Assembly: GCF_943192895.1 (NCBI RefSeq)
Contig: NZ_CALPCB010000008.1
Location: 106,225-170,224, forward strand
Source of the DNA: Veillonella_A intestinalis
GTDB lineage: Bacteria; Bacillota; Negativicutes; Veillonellales; Veillonellaceae
Direction of reading: 5' to 3'
Length of the DNA stretch: 64,000 nucleotides
The notes beneath the pieces are model-generated. The model was not told where the DNA came from and searched no databases. It saw only the letters and a list, made by a program, of their open reading frames with translations. A program made the translations under genes and the position numbers. Positions 43,867 through 51,642 of this stretch are shown piece by piece (position 1 is the first letter of the stretch; every line of letters begins with the position of its first letter).

Positions 43867-45159
43867 ATGATGAAGTTACAGCGAAAACAATTGGCCCTAG
43901 CACTGGGAGCTTTTTTGTTAACAACGTCTGTAGGGGCTGCTGATAGTGAGTTGCGTATGGACCCTAGTGATACATGGGCGCCAGAGCGGGCGGCGGTTAA
44001 TAAGATGGCCGTACGTTTAGCGGAAAGTTTAGAAGAACAAAAGAGTGTTGAGGCTGGTGTAGATTTAACAGCTGTGGGGAAAAGCTATACGGCGGATACG
44101 TTAGAACCTATGGCAGCAAAGGATTTTAGTATTAAAGATTTAACTTTGGGAGCGGTGGAACCTGTATTGACGAAGGAGTCGTTAGGCATAACCTTAGGCG
44201 GTAAAACAGTAGGCCATGTAACAGGAGATTTTACTACCTATGAAGGGGAAGCAGGAAGCTATACAGTGTATACTGGCCCTTCGTGGTCTGAAGGGGCACG
44301 GGAGAGTCTTCTTCGTCAAGAAGGATTAACCTATCAATATGAGCCAAGAACGATAACTAACATACATATTACTGGTGAAAATTTAGAGACTGGACGGGGA
44401 ATTTCTATCGGTAAAAGTCGTGGCTCCGTGTTGTTTGCCTATGGGGCGCCACAAGCTATGTGGCGTGATTTAAAAAAAGGCACCGTTTCGTTGATATATT
44501 TTTATGATGAAAGTAAAAATATTGTAAAAAGCAAGCAGGAGTTTGCTGAGGCTGTGGCGAATGATAACAAGGTAAGCACAGCAATGTTGGATCCTGTGAT
44601 GCAGGGGGCTCCTGCTACTCGATATTTGGTATTTACTTTAAAAGACAATAAGGTAAAAGCTATCGATATGATTGATGGGCAAGTATGGACACAGCTTCAT
44701 TTACCCCCAGTAACAGTACAATATTATAAAGCCAATCATTTAAAAGATGATGACTTTGTCCTCATGGGGTATCGTGTAAATGCACCATTTGTAGCTGATC
44801 AAAATGAACAGTGGCAACAGCGTGGCTTTTTATATGGCGATGAATTTATTGCCTATGATGATATGCTAATTGGTTTTGATAAGCGGCAGACTGTAGCCCG
44901 TGCTATGATAACTAAAAGTACGGCTTTGACAAGACGAGGCATATCTATCGGGGATAGTAAATATTTATTATTGTATTTATATGGCATGCCTAGTGCTATA
45001 GAAGCGGATAAAGGGGCTAATGGTGAGCCACTTATGGTATATACATATAAGAATCCAGATTCAGCATATAGCTATTTATTGTTTACGGTAGGTGAAACCG
45101 ACAATTTTATAAAAAGTGTAATGCTGTCAGACAGACCTAACAAAGAATTGAGTAAATAG
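43867..45159 (+). CDS. Exported protein with internally repeated domain, unknown function
   Basis: 430 residues with a signal peptide (LALALGAFLLTTSVGAADS). Two copies of a segment are visible: RGISIGKSRGSVLFAYGAP near residue 177 and RGISIGDSKYLLLYLYGMP near 358, each followed by a beta-rich stretch and a hydrophobic-strand ending (YLVFTLKDNKV, YLLFTVGETDN). The G-x-S-x-x-x-x-x-x-x-YG-P pattern recalls small-protein-A/BamE-like and related periplasmic folds, but this is only a resemblance. It is 2 bp after hypB and 24 bp before the BrxF-like gene, and is probably periplasmic or surface-located. Confidence 0.82.
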   Translation: MMKLQRKQLALALGAFLLTTSVGAADSELRMDPSDTWAPERAAVNKMAVRLAESLEEQKSVEAGVDLTAVGKSYTADTLEPMAAKDFSIKDLTLGAVEPVLTKESLGITLGGKTVGHVTGDFTTYEGEAGSYTVYTGPSWSEGARESLLRQEGLTYQYEPRTITNIHITGENLETGRGISIGKSRGSVLFAYGAPQAMWRDLKKGTVSLIYFYDESKNIVKSKQEFAEAVANDNKVSTAMLDPVMQGAPATRYLVFTLKDNKVKAIDMIDGQVWTQLHLPPVTVQYYKANHLKDDDFVLMGYRVNAPFVADQNEQWQQRGFLYGDEFIAYDDMLIGFDKRQTVARAMITKSTALTRRGISIGDSKYLLLYLYGMPSAIEADKGANGEPLMVYTYKNPDSAYSYLLFTVGETDNFIKSVMLSDRPNKELSK

Positions 45160-45183
45160 GCTTTCGGTAAAGGAGGATGACAC

Positions 45184-45648
45184 ATGGTAACAACACAGGA
45201 CATTAAAGAACGATGGAAATCACTACAGAGTGATGAAGAACGCATTCTATTTGTAGTGGGCGGTCCGGGCTCTGGGAAGAGTAAGTTAATTCGTGAATTA
45301 GCTGAACAAGATGGTTGGAAGTACATCGAAGCAAAAGAACTTATTGAAGAAGAGTTTTTGGAAGTGGCCCGTGATTTACGACCTGATTTAGCGAAGGATG
45401 TTATGTGTAAAGCGCTAAAGGCCTGTGGGTCAGACGTGATTTTGTTAGATGGTGTAAATGTTTTGTTTGCCCCAATTTTAAACTTAGAGCCTATTGAGTT
45501 ATTAAAGACAATTAGTCGGATGTATCCTCTAGTAGTTGGATGGCGTGGTAAATTTGATGGTGAAACTCTATTTTTAGAGCATAATAATAATCCAACTTAT
45601 TTTTCTTTTAAAGTAGAAAAACCAGAACGAATTATAACTATTGATTAA
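45184..45648 (+). CDS. BrxF-like P-loop ATPase (solitary)
   Basis: 154 residues: Walker A FVVGGPGSGKSKLI near residue 25, Walker B SDVILLDGVNVLF near 83, and a C-terminal LVVGWRGKFDGETLF-EHNNNPTYFSF segment. The order (P-loop, DVxLLD-x-x-x-LF-P, then a W-x-G-x-F-D-G strand) is that of BrxF, the small ATPase of type 3 BREX phage defence. No brxC, pglX, pglZ or helicase genes are nearby, and the gene is the last of a housekeeping run. AAAGGAGG lies before the ATG. Its role here is unknown; a general ATPase is an alternative. Confidence 0.75.
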   Translation: MVTTQDIKERWKSLQSDEERILFVVGGPGSGKSKLIRELAEQDGWKYIEAKELIEEEFLEVARDLRPDLAKDVMCKALKACGSDVILLDGVNVLFAPILNLEPIELLKTISRMYPLVVGWRGKFDGETLFLEHNNNPTYFSFKVEKPERIITID

Positions 45649-45717
45649 AACTGACTATAGGTTGGTAATTGTTCTTAGGTATTTGTGATTTCTTGTAATT
45701 ATAGATACAAAGGCGAT

Positions 45718-45767
45718 AAGGGACTATAGGTATGAAATATTTCATTGCCTATGGTTCCTTTGTTTTT
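45718..45767 (+). terminator. Terminator of the cca-to-BrxF run
   Basis: AAGGGACTATAGG pairs with CCTATGGTTCCTT (13 bp, G-T pairs included), the loop ATGAAAT/ATTTCAT is also palindromic, and TTTTTATTTT follows. Confidence 0.87.
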
Positions 45768-45784
45768 ATTTTATTTTTTAGGTA

Positions 45785-45842
45785 TAGACATAGTGGATAT
45801 AGTTTGGTATAATGAATCGTCAGGTAGTCGCCTGGCTTTTTT
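45785..45842 (+). promoter_or_regulatory. Promoter running straight into a hairpin and T-run
   Basis: TAGACA (45785-45790), 17 bp, TATAAT (45808-45813), with TG in the extended position. Directly afterwards GTCAGG/CCTGGC (45819-45836) is followed by TTTTTT, like a terminator at +1. Confidence 0.45.
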
Positions 45843-45856
45843 AAGTTGCCTAAAAC

Positions 45857-45885
45857 TTGACAGGCTTGGCCTACTGTGATAGGCT
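45857..45885 (+). promoter_or_regulatory. Promoter of the rpmG-secE-nusG-rplK run
   Basis: TTGACA (45857-45862), 17-bp spacer and TAGGCT (45880-45885), 55 bases before rpmG. Confidence 0.6.
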
Positions 45886-45940
45886 ATATTAGCATATGAT
45901 GTTTTAACGGCAAGTTTATTTTGAAGTGAGGTGTATCCGG

Positions 45941-46090
45941 ATGCGTAATGCAGTGACTATGGCATGTACTGATTGCAAACAACGTAACTATCAGACGAAC
46001 AAGAATAAGAAAAATAATCCTGATCGTATTGAAATGATGAAATACTGCAAATTCTGCGGTAAACATACGTTACATCGCGAAACGAAATAA
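45941..46090 (+). CDS. rpmG: 50S ribosomal protein L33
   Basis: 49 residues, MRNAVTMACTDCKQRNYQT and ending KHTLHRETK. The CTDC and CKFC pairs make it a zinc-binding (C+) L33. GAAGTGAGGTG precedes the ATG. The position directly upstream of secE-nusG is standard in Firmicutes, and the length is normal. Confidence 0.97.
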   Translation: MRNAVTMACTDCKQRNYQTNKNKKNNPDRIEMMKYCKFCGKHTLHRETK

Positions 46091-46129
46091 TTCGTTTCAT
46101 CCAATTACCCGATGATTTAAGGATGTGAA

Positions 46130-46357
46130 ATGATGGCAGGATCCAATTCTACAACACCGCAACGTCGTGGCGGCGTAGGCCGTATGGCCCGTGAAATGAA
46201 AGCGGAACTCAAAAAAGTAGTCTGGCCGACAAGAAAAGAGCTCATCAATTACACAATTGTAGTATTTCTCACTGTAGTATTCGTCGCTGCCTTAATCGGT
46301 ATCGTTGATGCTATCTTTGGCGAATTATTCCAGTTGTTGATGCGTGTTGTCGGATAG
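46130..46357 (+). CDS. secE: Protein translocase subunit SecE
   Basis: 75 residues. The cytoplasmic amphipathic part EMKAELKKVVWPTRKELINYT and one transmembrane helix (IVVFLTVVFVAALIGIVDAIF) match the short bacterial SecE. Part of the SecYEG channel of the inner membrane. ATG at 46130 or 46133 both fit. Confidence 0.95.
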   Translation: MMAGSNSTTPQRRGGVGRMAREMKAELKKVVWPTRKELINYTIVVFLTVVFVAALIGIVDAIFGELFQLLMRVVG

Positions 46358-46368
46358 GAGGCCTTTCC

Positions 46369-46905
46369 GTGGAAGCAGAAAAGAAATGGTATGTTATTCA
46401 TACTTACTCAGGCTACGAAAATAAAGTAAAAACTAATCTGGAACTGAAAGTTCAATCTATGGGGCTTGAAGAGACTATTGGTCGTATTCTTGTGCCGGTA
46501 GAAGATGAAGTGGACGAGAAGGATGGCGTAAAGAAAGTTGTTAAGCGCAAAATCTTCCCTGGCTACGTTTTAGTAGAGATGGAAGTTAATGATCGTTCCT
46601 GGTACGTAGTGCGTAACACACCGGGGGTAACAGGCTTTGTTGGGTCTGCTACAAAACCGGTACCGTTGTCTGATTCCGAGGTTGAATATATCCTCAAATC
46701 ACAGGGGCTGGATCAAGCGCCAAAGCATACAATCGATGTCGTAGTAGGCGAAACAGTGCGCATTACTTCTGGTGCCTTTGAAGATAGATTAGGTACAATT
46801 ACTGAAATCAATCACGAAAAACAAACATTAAAACTTGATGTGGAAGTGTTTAATCGTGATACATCGGTAGAGGTAGATTTTTCTCAAGTAGAGAAAGATC
46901 TTTAA
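46369..46905 (+). CDS. nusG: Transcription termination/antitermination factor NusG
   Basis: 178 residues: KKWYVIHTYSGYENKVK starts the NGN domain and FEDRLGTITEINHEKQTLKLDVEVF the C-terminal KOW domain. Binds RNA polymerase clamp and affects pausing, Rho and ribosome coupling. Start is GTG 46369, with GGAGG 8 bases before it. 11 bp after secE. Confidence 0.97.
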   Translation: MEAEKKWYVIHTYSGYENKVKTNLELKVQSMGLEETIGRILVPVEDEVDEKDGVKKVVKRKIFPGYVLVEMEVNDRSWYVVRNTPGVTGFVGSATKPVPLSDSEVEYILKSQGLDQAPKHTIDVVVGETVRITSGAFEDRLGTITEINHEKQTLKLDVEVFNRDTSVEVDFSQVEKDL

Positions 46906-46952
46906 TATATACAATATAACTCTAAACTTTTTAGGCGGCTTGGTGGTCGCCA

Positions 46953-46980
46953 GTGGGAGGAAGTCATTCCGTTACCACCA
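46953..46980 (+). promoter_or_regulatory. Stem-loop before rplK, possible L1-binding leader
   Basis: GTGG-GA-GGAA...TTCC-GTTA-CCAC: outer stem GTGG/CCAC, internal loop GA versus GTTA, inner stem GGAA/TTCC. The same pattern recurs before rplA. Confidence 0.55.
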
Positions 46981-47009
46981 CATTTTGAGCGCAAGGAGGT
47001 GTAATCACC

Positions 47010-47435
47010 ATGGCTAAAAAAGTTACAAAAATTGTAAAACTTCAGTGTGAAGCAGGAAAGGCAAGTCCAGCGCCACCTATCGGTCCAGCTCTTGGTCAGG
47101 CAGGTGTTAACATTATGGCATTCGTTAAAGAATTTAACGAACGCACAGCACAACAAGCTGGCTTAACAATTCCAGTTGTTATTACTGTATTTGAAGATAG
47201 AAGCTTCACGTTTGTTACGAAAACTCCACCAGCAGCTGTTCTTTTATTAAAAGCAGCTGGCATCCCAAAAGGATCTGGGGTTCCTAATCGTGACAAAGTA
47301 GCAAAGGTTAGTCGCGATAAAGTTCGTGAAATCGCAGAACTTAAAATGCCTGACTTGAATGCAAATACTGTAGAACAAGGTATGCGTATGGTAGAAGGTA
47401 CTGCACGCAGCATGGGCATTGTAATCGTTGATTAA
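47010..47435 (+). CDS. rplK: 50S ribosomal protein L11
   Basis: 141 residues, KKVTKIVKLQCEAGKASPAPPIGPALGQAGVNI is the diagnostic L11 N-terminus. Forms the GTPase-associated stalk base with L10/L12. GCAAGGAGGTG lies before the ATG. Confidence 0.98.
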   Translation: MAKKVTKIVKLQCEAGKASPAPPIGPALGQAGVNIMAFVKEFNERTAQQAGLTIPVVITVFEDRSFTFVTKTPPAAVLLLKAAGIPKGSGVPNRDKVAKVSRDKVREIAELKMPDLNANTVEQGMRMVEGTARSMGIVIVD

Positions 47436-47470
47436 TTAGCGTACGACATGTGCTGATGGAGCACATATCG

Positions 47471-47496
47471 GTGGGAGGGAATTCCCGTTAAACCAC
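47471..47496 (+). promoter_or_regulatory. Second copy of the leader stem-loop, before rplA
   Basis: GTGG-GA-GGGAATTCCC-GTTA-AACCAC repeats the scheme seen before rplK, with the AAGGAGG of rplA 3 bases after it. L1 autoregulation is the obvious candidate. Confidence 0.55.
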
Positions 47497-47513
47497 ATAA
47501 GGAGGATTTTAAG

Positions 47514-48224
47514 ATGGCAAAAGTAGGTAAGAAATACGCTGAAGCAGCTAAACTTATCGAAGCAGGCAAATTCTACGAACCAGTAGAAGCTGTTGAGCTT
47601 GTTAAGAAAACTGCGACTGCTAAATTCGACGAAACTGTTGAAATCTCTTTCAACTTGAATGTCGATCCTAAATACGCTGATCAACAAGTTCGTGGTGCCG
47701 TTGTTTTACCTCATGGTACTGGTAAAACTAAACGCGTACTCGTATTTGCGAAAGGCGATAAAATTAAAGAAGCTGAGGAAGCTGGCGCAGATTTCGTTGG
47801 CTCCGAAGAGTTAGTAGCTAAAATTCAGGGTGGTTGGAGCGACTTCGACGTTGCTGTAGCAACTCCTGACATGATGGGCCAAGTTGGTCGTTTAGGTAAA
47901 ATTTTAGGTCCTAAAGGATTAATGCCAAACCCTAAAGTTGGTACTGTAACTATGGACGTAGCTCGTGCTGTTAACGAAATTAAAGCTGGTAAAATTGAGT
48001 ATCGTACTGATAAAGCAGGTATTATTGCTTGTGCAATCGGTAAAGCTTCTTTCGATGATGCAAAATTGCTTGACAATTACCGCACAATCGTTGATACTAT
48101 TATCAAGGCAAAACCAGCTGCAGCAAAAGGTCAGTACATTAAATCTGTAACCTTGAGTTCCACAATGGGACCTGGTGTTCCTCTTAACGTATTCAAATTG
48201 ACTACTGTTACGAAGGAACAATAA
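47514..48224 (+). CDS. rplA: 50S ribosomal protein L1
   Basis: 236 residues; KVGKKYAEAAKLIEAGKFYEP start and GPKGLMPNPKVGTVT near residue 127 are characteristic. L1 forms the mobile stalk at the E site and in many bacteria represses its own operon by binding mRNA. Confidence 0.98.
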   Translation: MAKVGKKYAEAAKLIEAGKFYEPVEAVELVKKTATAKFDETVEISFNLNVDPKYADQQVRGAVVLPHGTGKTKRVLVFAKGDKIKEAEEAGADFVGSEELVAKIQGGWSDFDVAVATPDMMGQVGRLGKILGPKGLMPNPKVGTVTMDVARAVNEIKAGKIEYRTDKAGIIACAIGKASFDDAKLLDNYRTIVDTIIKAKPAAAKGQYIKSVTLSSTMGPGVPLNVFKLTTVTKEQ

Positions 48225-48240
48225 TTATATATGTTCTCTT

Positions 48241-48352
48241 AGCTGTAGACCGCAGGTATGTATAATGGATGTAAATCCGCCCGCAGAGGCTGACACCGAA
48301 TTCTATTATGGAACGGTTACGACCTCATTGCGTTGGTAATGAGGTCGTTTTT
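48241..48352 (+). ncRNA. L10 leader with attenuator before rplJL
   Basis: TAGACCGCAGGTATG...TAAATCCGCCCGCAGAGG reproduces the Firmicutes L10 leader kink-turn region to which L10(L12)4 binds. It is followed by a perfect terminator hairpin, ACGACCTCATT (48319-48329) with AATGAGGTCGT (48338-48348) and five T, about 50 bases before rplJ. Binding of L10-L12 probably controls readthrough. Confidence 0.87.
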
Positions 48353-48403
48353 ACGCTAAGATAGTACATAGAGCATCACCAAAATCTATAAGGAGGTATT
48401 CTA

Positions 48404-48907
48404 ATGGCTGTCACTACACAGAAACAGGCAATCGTTGCACAGATGAAAGAAAATCTTTCTGAAGCAAAGGGGGCCGTACTCGTTGGTTACCATGGCTTGA
48501 CAGTAGCTCAGGTAACTGATTTACGCCGTAAATTCTTAGCGGAAGATGTAGAATATAAAGTAATCAAAAATACTTTAACTCGCATCGCTGTTAATGAATT
48601 AGGTATTGAAGGTTTCGCTGAACATTTGGAAGGTCCAACTGCGTTGGCAATTTCCAAAACTGATGCAGTTGCACCAGCTCGTATCATCGAAGACTTCATT
48701 AAAGACACTAAAACGGAAGCAATCGACGTTAAAGTTGGTCTTGCAGAAGGTAAACTTCTTTCTGCTGACGAAGTTAAAGCGCTTGCTAAATTGCCTAACC
48801 GCGAAGGTATGCTTTCCATGCTTCTTTCCGTACTTCAGGCTCCAATCCGCAACGTGGCTTACGCTGTAAAAGCTGTTTCGGAAGCAAAAGACGAAACTGT
48901 AGCATAA
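48404..48907 (+). CDS. rplJ: 50S ribosomal protein L10
   Basis: 167 residues: KEKLSEAKGAVLVGYHGLTV-like MKENLSEAKGAVLVGYHGL and FLAEDVEYKVIKNTLTRIA mark L10. It anchors L7/L12 dimers. AAGGAGG lies before the ATG; expression is probably set by the leader upstream. Confidence 0.97.
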   Translation: MAVTTQKQAIVAQMKENLSEAKGAVLVGYHGLTVAQVTDLRRKFLAEDVEYKVIKNTLTRIAVNELGIEGFAEHLEGPTALAISKTDAVAPARIIEDFIKDTKTEAIDVKVGLAEGKLLSADEVKALAKLPNREGMLSMLLSVLQAPIRNVAYAVKAVSEAKDETVA

Positions 48908-48959
48908 TCAGTAATTTTTACATATTACTACAAAATATAATTAGTGGAGGAACTAAATC

Positions 48960-49331
48960 ATGGCACTTAACATTGAAAACATCGTTGCTGAATTAGAACA
49001 AGCAACTATCCTTGAATTAAATGATCTTGTAAAAGCTATCGAAGAAAAATTTAACGTAACTGCAGCTGCTCCTGTAGCTGTTGCTGCTGCTGGCGGTGCT
49101 GCTGGCGCAGGCGAAGAAAAATCTGACTTCGACGTAATCTTGAAAGATGCTGGCGCTGGTAAAATCAACGTAATTAAAGTTGTTCGTGAAGCAACTGGTC
49201 TTGGCTTGAAAGAAGCTAAAGCTGTTGTTGACGGCGCTCCTGCACCTGTTAAAGAAGGTATGCCTAAAGCTGACGCTGAAGCTCTTAAAGCTAAATTGGA
49301 AGAAGCTGGCGCAACTGTTGAACTTAAATAA
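48960..49331 (+). CDS. rplL: 50S ribosomal protein L7/L12
   Basis: 123 residues: N-terminal dimer domain, an Ala/Gly-rich hinge near 35-55, and a C-terminal factor-binding domain (EKSDFDVILKDAG, GLGLKEAKAVVDGAP). GGAGG precedes the ATG. Confidence 0.98.
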   Translation: MALNIENIVAELEQATILELNDLVKAIEEKFNVTAAAPVAVAAAGGAAGAGEEKSDFDVILKDAGAGKINVIKVVREATGLGLKEAKAVVDGAPAPVKEGMPKADAEALKAKLEEAGATVELK

Positions 49332-49374
49332 TTTAAGCCCTGTGGCGTAATTATTAAGACAATAAGCTAATAGA

Positions 49375-49402
49375 AACCGCTCTCTTAGGAGGGCGGTTTT
49401 TT
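49375..49402 (+). terminator. Terminator after rplJL
   Basis: AACCGCTCTC pairs with GAGGGCGGTT over TTAG and is followed by TTTTTT. Confidence 0.93.
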
Positions 49403-49795
49403 GTATTGTTATTTTTAAAAAGATATGGAAATATATTAGAGAACACTATTTTCGATATTCTATAAAACTATTTTAGATAACTTTATTTATTCCTTAAAGT
49501 CATACGAGAAAACCCTTGAAGTTTAGTACGTTTTCAAGTTGTTCTATAGAAAAAGACATGTTCTAAACCTTACATATCCTTATTTGATATAGCCTTATAG
49601 CTCTTTTTACTTTAGTTGTACATTGTATACATGTTATAATGAACGTGTCCAATAGATATGGATGGAGTGATCTTAGCCCATCCTGGACATCTTATAGAGA
49701 CTATCATAAACAGGTAATCAGAAATTACTCACAATTACTGTGAGTAGCTATAAAGGAATCATAGTATTGGATTAAGATGAAGGATGAGGTACAGT
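49403..49795 (+). other. Intergenic region and leader before aspA
   Basis: No gene seen. TGT-TATAAT at 49632-49640 is an extended -10 promoter. TACTCACA/TGTGAGTA (49726-49733 and 49739-49746) forms an 8-bp hairpin in the leader. Confidence 0.55.
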
Positions 49796-51211
49796 ATGCG
49801 TAAAGAACATGATTTTTTAGGTGAATTAGAAGTTGCTGATGAATTGTATTATGGTGTGCAAACTTTGCGTGCTCTAGAAAACTTTAACATTACGGGGAAA
49901 AATATTGACCATGACTTTATTCGTTCCTTAGCGATGGTTAAAAAAGCATGTGCATTGGCTAATATGAAAACTGGACGTATGGATCCAACTATTGGTAATG
50001 CCATTGTGAAAGCAGCTGATGAAATTATTGCTGGTGGCTTTATTGATCAGTTCCCAGTAGATCCTATTCAAGGTGGGGCAGGTACTTCTTTCAACATGAA
50101 CATGAATGAAGTATTGGCTAACCGTGCACTTGAAATTTTAGGTCATCCAAAAGGAAGCTATGACATTATTTCTCCAAATAATCATTGTAATATGGCGCAG
50201 TCTACTAATGACGCGTTCCCGACAGCGATTAAAGTGTGCGCAATTTTGAAGAGCAAACCATTATTGGCTGCCTTACAACGTTTAGTAGATGAACTTGAAA
50301 AGAAAGCTGAAGAATACAAAGAAGTATTAAAAATGGGCCGTACTCATTTACAAGATGCAGTGCCAATTACTTTAGGCCAAGAAATGGGTTCTTATGCATC
50401 GGGTATTCGTCGAGGCATCAAACGTATTGAATCTTCCATGTTAGGTGCTCATATTGTAAATATGGGAGCTACTGCAGTTGGTACCGGTCTTAATGCAGAG
50501 CCTTCTTACATTAAAGATGTGGCTGATGAATTATCTACTGTAGTAGGTGAAGAATTCTATACGGCAGAGAATCTAATTGATGCTACTAATAATACAGACG
50601 TGTTTGCTGATATTTCCAGTGGTATGAAAGTTACTGCGTTAGTATTGATTAAAATGGCGAACGACTTCCGTTTGATGGCATCAGGTCCTCGTTGTGGTAT
50701 TGGGGAATTAAAATTACCACCTCGCCAACCAGGTTCTTCTATCATGCCAGGTAAAGTAAATCCAGTTATTGCGGAAGTACTTAACCAGGTATGTTACCAA
50801 GTAGTTGCTAACGACTTAGCGGTAACTTTAGGTGTTGAAAATGGTCAATTTGAGTTAAACGTAATGGAACCAGTTATTGCGTACAACTTGTTCAATGCTA
50901 TGTGCTATTTGAAAAATGGTGTAAATACATTTGTTGACAAATTATTAATCGATTTAGAAGCTGATCGTGAACGTTGTCAATATTGGTTAGAACGTAGTGT
51001 TGGTATCGTAACAGCATTACTTCCTCACGTAGGTTATGAAAATGCCTCCGCTTTAGCAAAAGAAGCATACACTACGGGCCGAGCTATTAAAGAAATTATT
51101 CTTGAAAAAGGCTTGTTAACTAAAGAAGAAATGGAACATATTTTATCACCTGCAGAAATGACTAAGCCAGGTATTGCTGGTGCTGATATTTTAAAAGTAA
51201 AAGGTAACTAA
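49796..51211 (+). CDS. aspA: Aspartate ammonia-lyase (aspartase)
   Basis: 471 residues of the fumarase/aspartase superfamily. RKEHDFLGELEVADELYYGVQT start, GGAGTSFNMNMNEV near residue 101, KMGRTHLQDAVP near 182 and the signature GSSIMPGKVNP near 315 fit aspartase better than fumarase C. It deaminates aspartate to fumarate, an entry to the succinate branch of fermentation. ATG 49796 is preferred over 49784, since GGATGAGG is just before it. Confidence 0.92.
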   Translation: MRKEHDFLGELEVADELYYGVQTLRALENFNITGKNIDHDFIRSLAMVKKACALANMKTGRMDPTIGNAIVKAADEIIAGGFIDQFPVDPIQGGAGTSFNMNMNEVLANRALEILGHPKGSYDIISPNNHCNMAQSTNDAFPTAIKVCAILKSKPLLAALQRLVDELEKKAEEYKEVLKMGRTHLQDAVPITLGQEMGSYASGIRRGIKRIESSMLGAHIVNMGATAVGTGLNAEPSYIKDVADELSTVVGEEFYTAENLIDATNNTDVFADISSGMKVTALVLIKMANDFRLMASGPRCGIGELKLPPRQPGSSIMPGKVNPVIAEVLNQVCYQVVANDLAVTLGVENGQFELNVMEPVIAYNLFNAMCYLKNGVNTFVDKLLIDLEADRERCQYWLERSVGIVTALLPHVGYENASALAKEAYTTGRAIKEIILEKGLLTKEEMEHILSPAEMTKPGIAGADILKVKGN

Positions 51212-51231
51212 TTAAAATAGCCCCCTTATGA

Positions 51232-51271
51232 AAGACTGAGGTTAGATTTTTATCTAGCCTTGGTCTTTTTT
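51232..51271 (+). terminator. Terminator after aspA
   Basis: AGACTGAGGTTAGAT pairs with ATCTAGCCTTGGTCT (15 bp including G-T pairs), followed by TTTTTT. Confidence 0.88.
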
Positions 51272-51317
51272 GCTCTATAAAACGTTTTGCTTAATTGTTG
51301 TTTTTTTAAATTAGATT

Positions 51318-51346
51318 TTGACAAAGATAACTATTAATGCTATAAT
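51318..51346 (+). promoter_or_regulatory. rpoBC promoter
   Basis: TTGACA, a 17-bp spacer ending in TGC, and TATAAT: a consensus promoter, the strongest in the window. Confidence 0.9.
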
Positions 51347-51642
51347 ACTAAATTGCAAATGTACTCAATTAGAGAGTGATGCTTATATCACATTCGTTCT
51401 GTGCATCGCATAGAATGAACTGCTGAGTATGAATAAATAAGACTATAACATTGTTACTGATAAAGGGTAAATCTTCCAAGGTTGTGTCAGCCGATGGCGA
51501 AGCAAGGTTCAAAAGAAAAAATTGAGAGCCTTGCTTATTTTGTCATTGTGTTGACAGGAAAACTGAGACCTGGATGTTTGTCTTGTGTCATACCGTTATA
51601 GAATAGAAGGTAAGCCAATTGAAATGAGGGGTGAAAGCTGGT
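51347..51642 (+). promoter_or_regulatory. Long structured rpoB leader
   Basis: About 290 bases precede rpoB. A 12-bp hairpin (TTCGTTCTGTGC with GCATAGAATGAA, about 51396-51422) and AAGCAAGG/CCTTGCTT (51500-51536) followed by ATTTTGT suggest attenuation; no known riboswitch is recognised. Confidence 0.55.
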
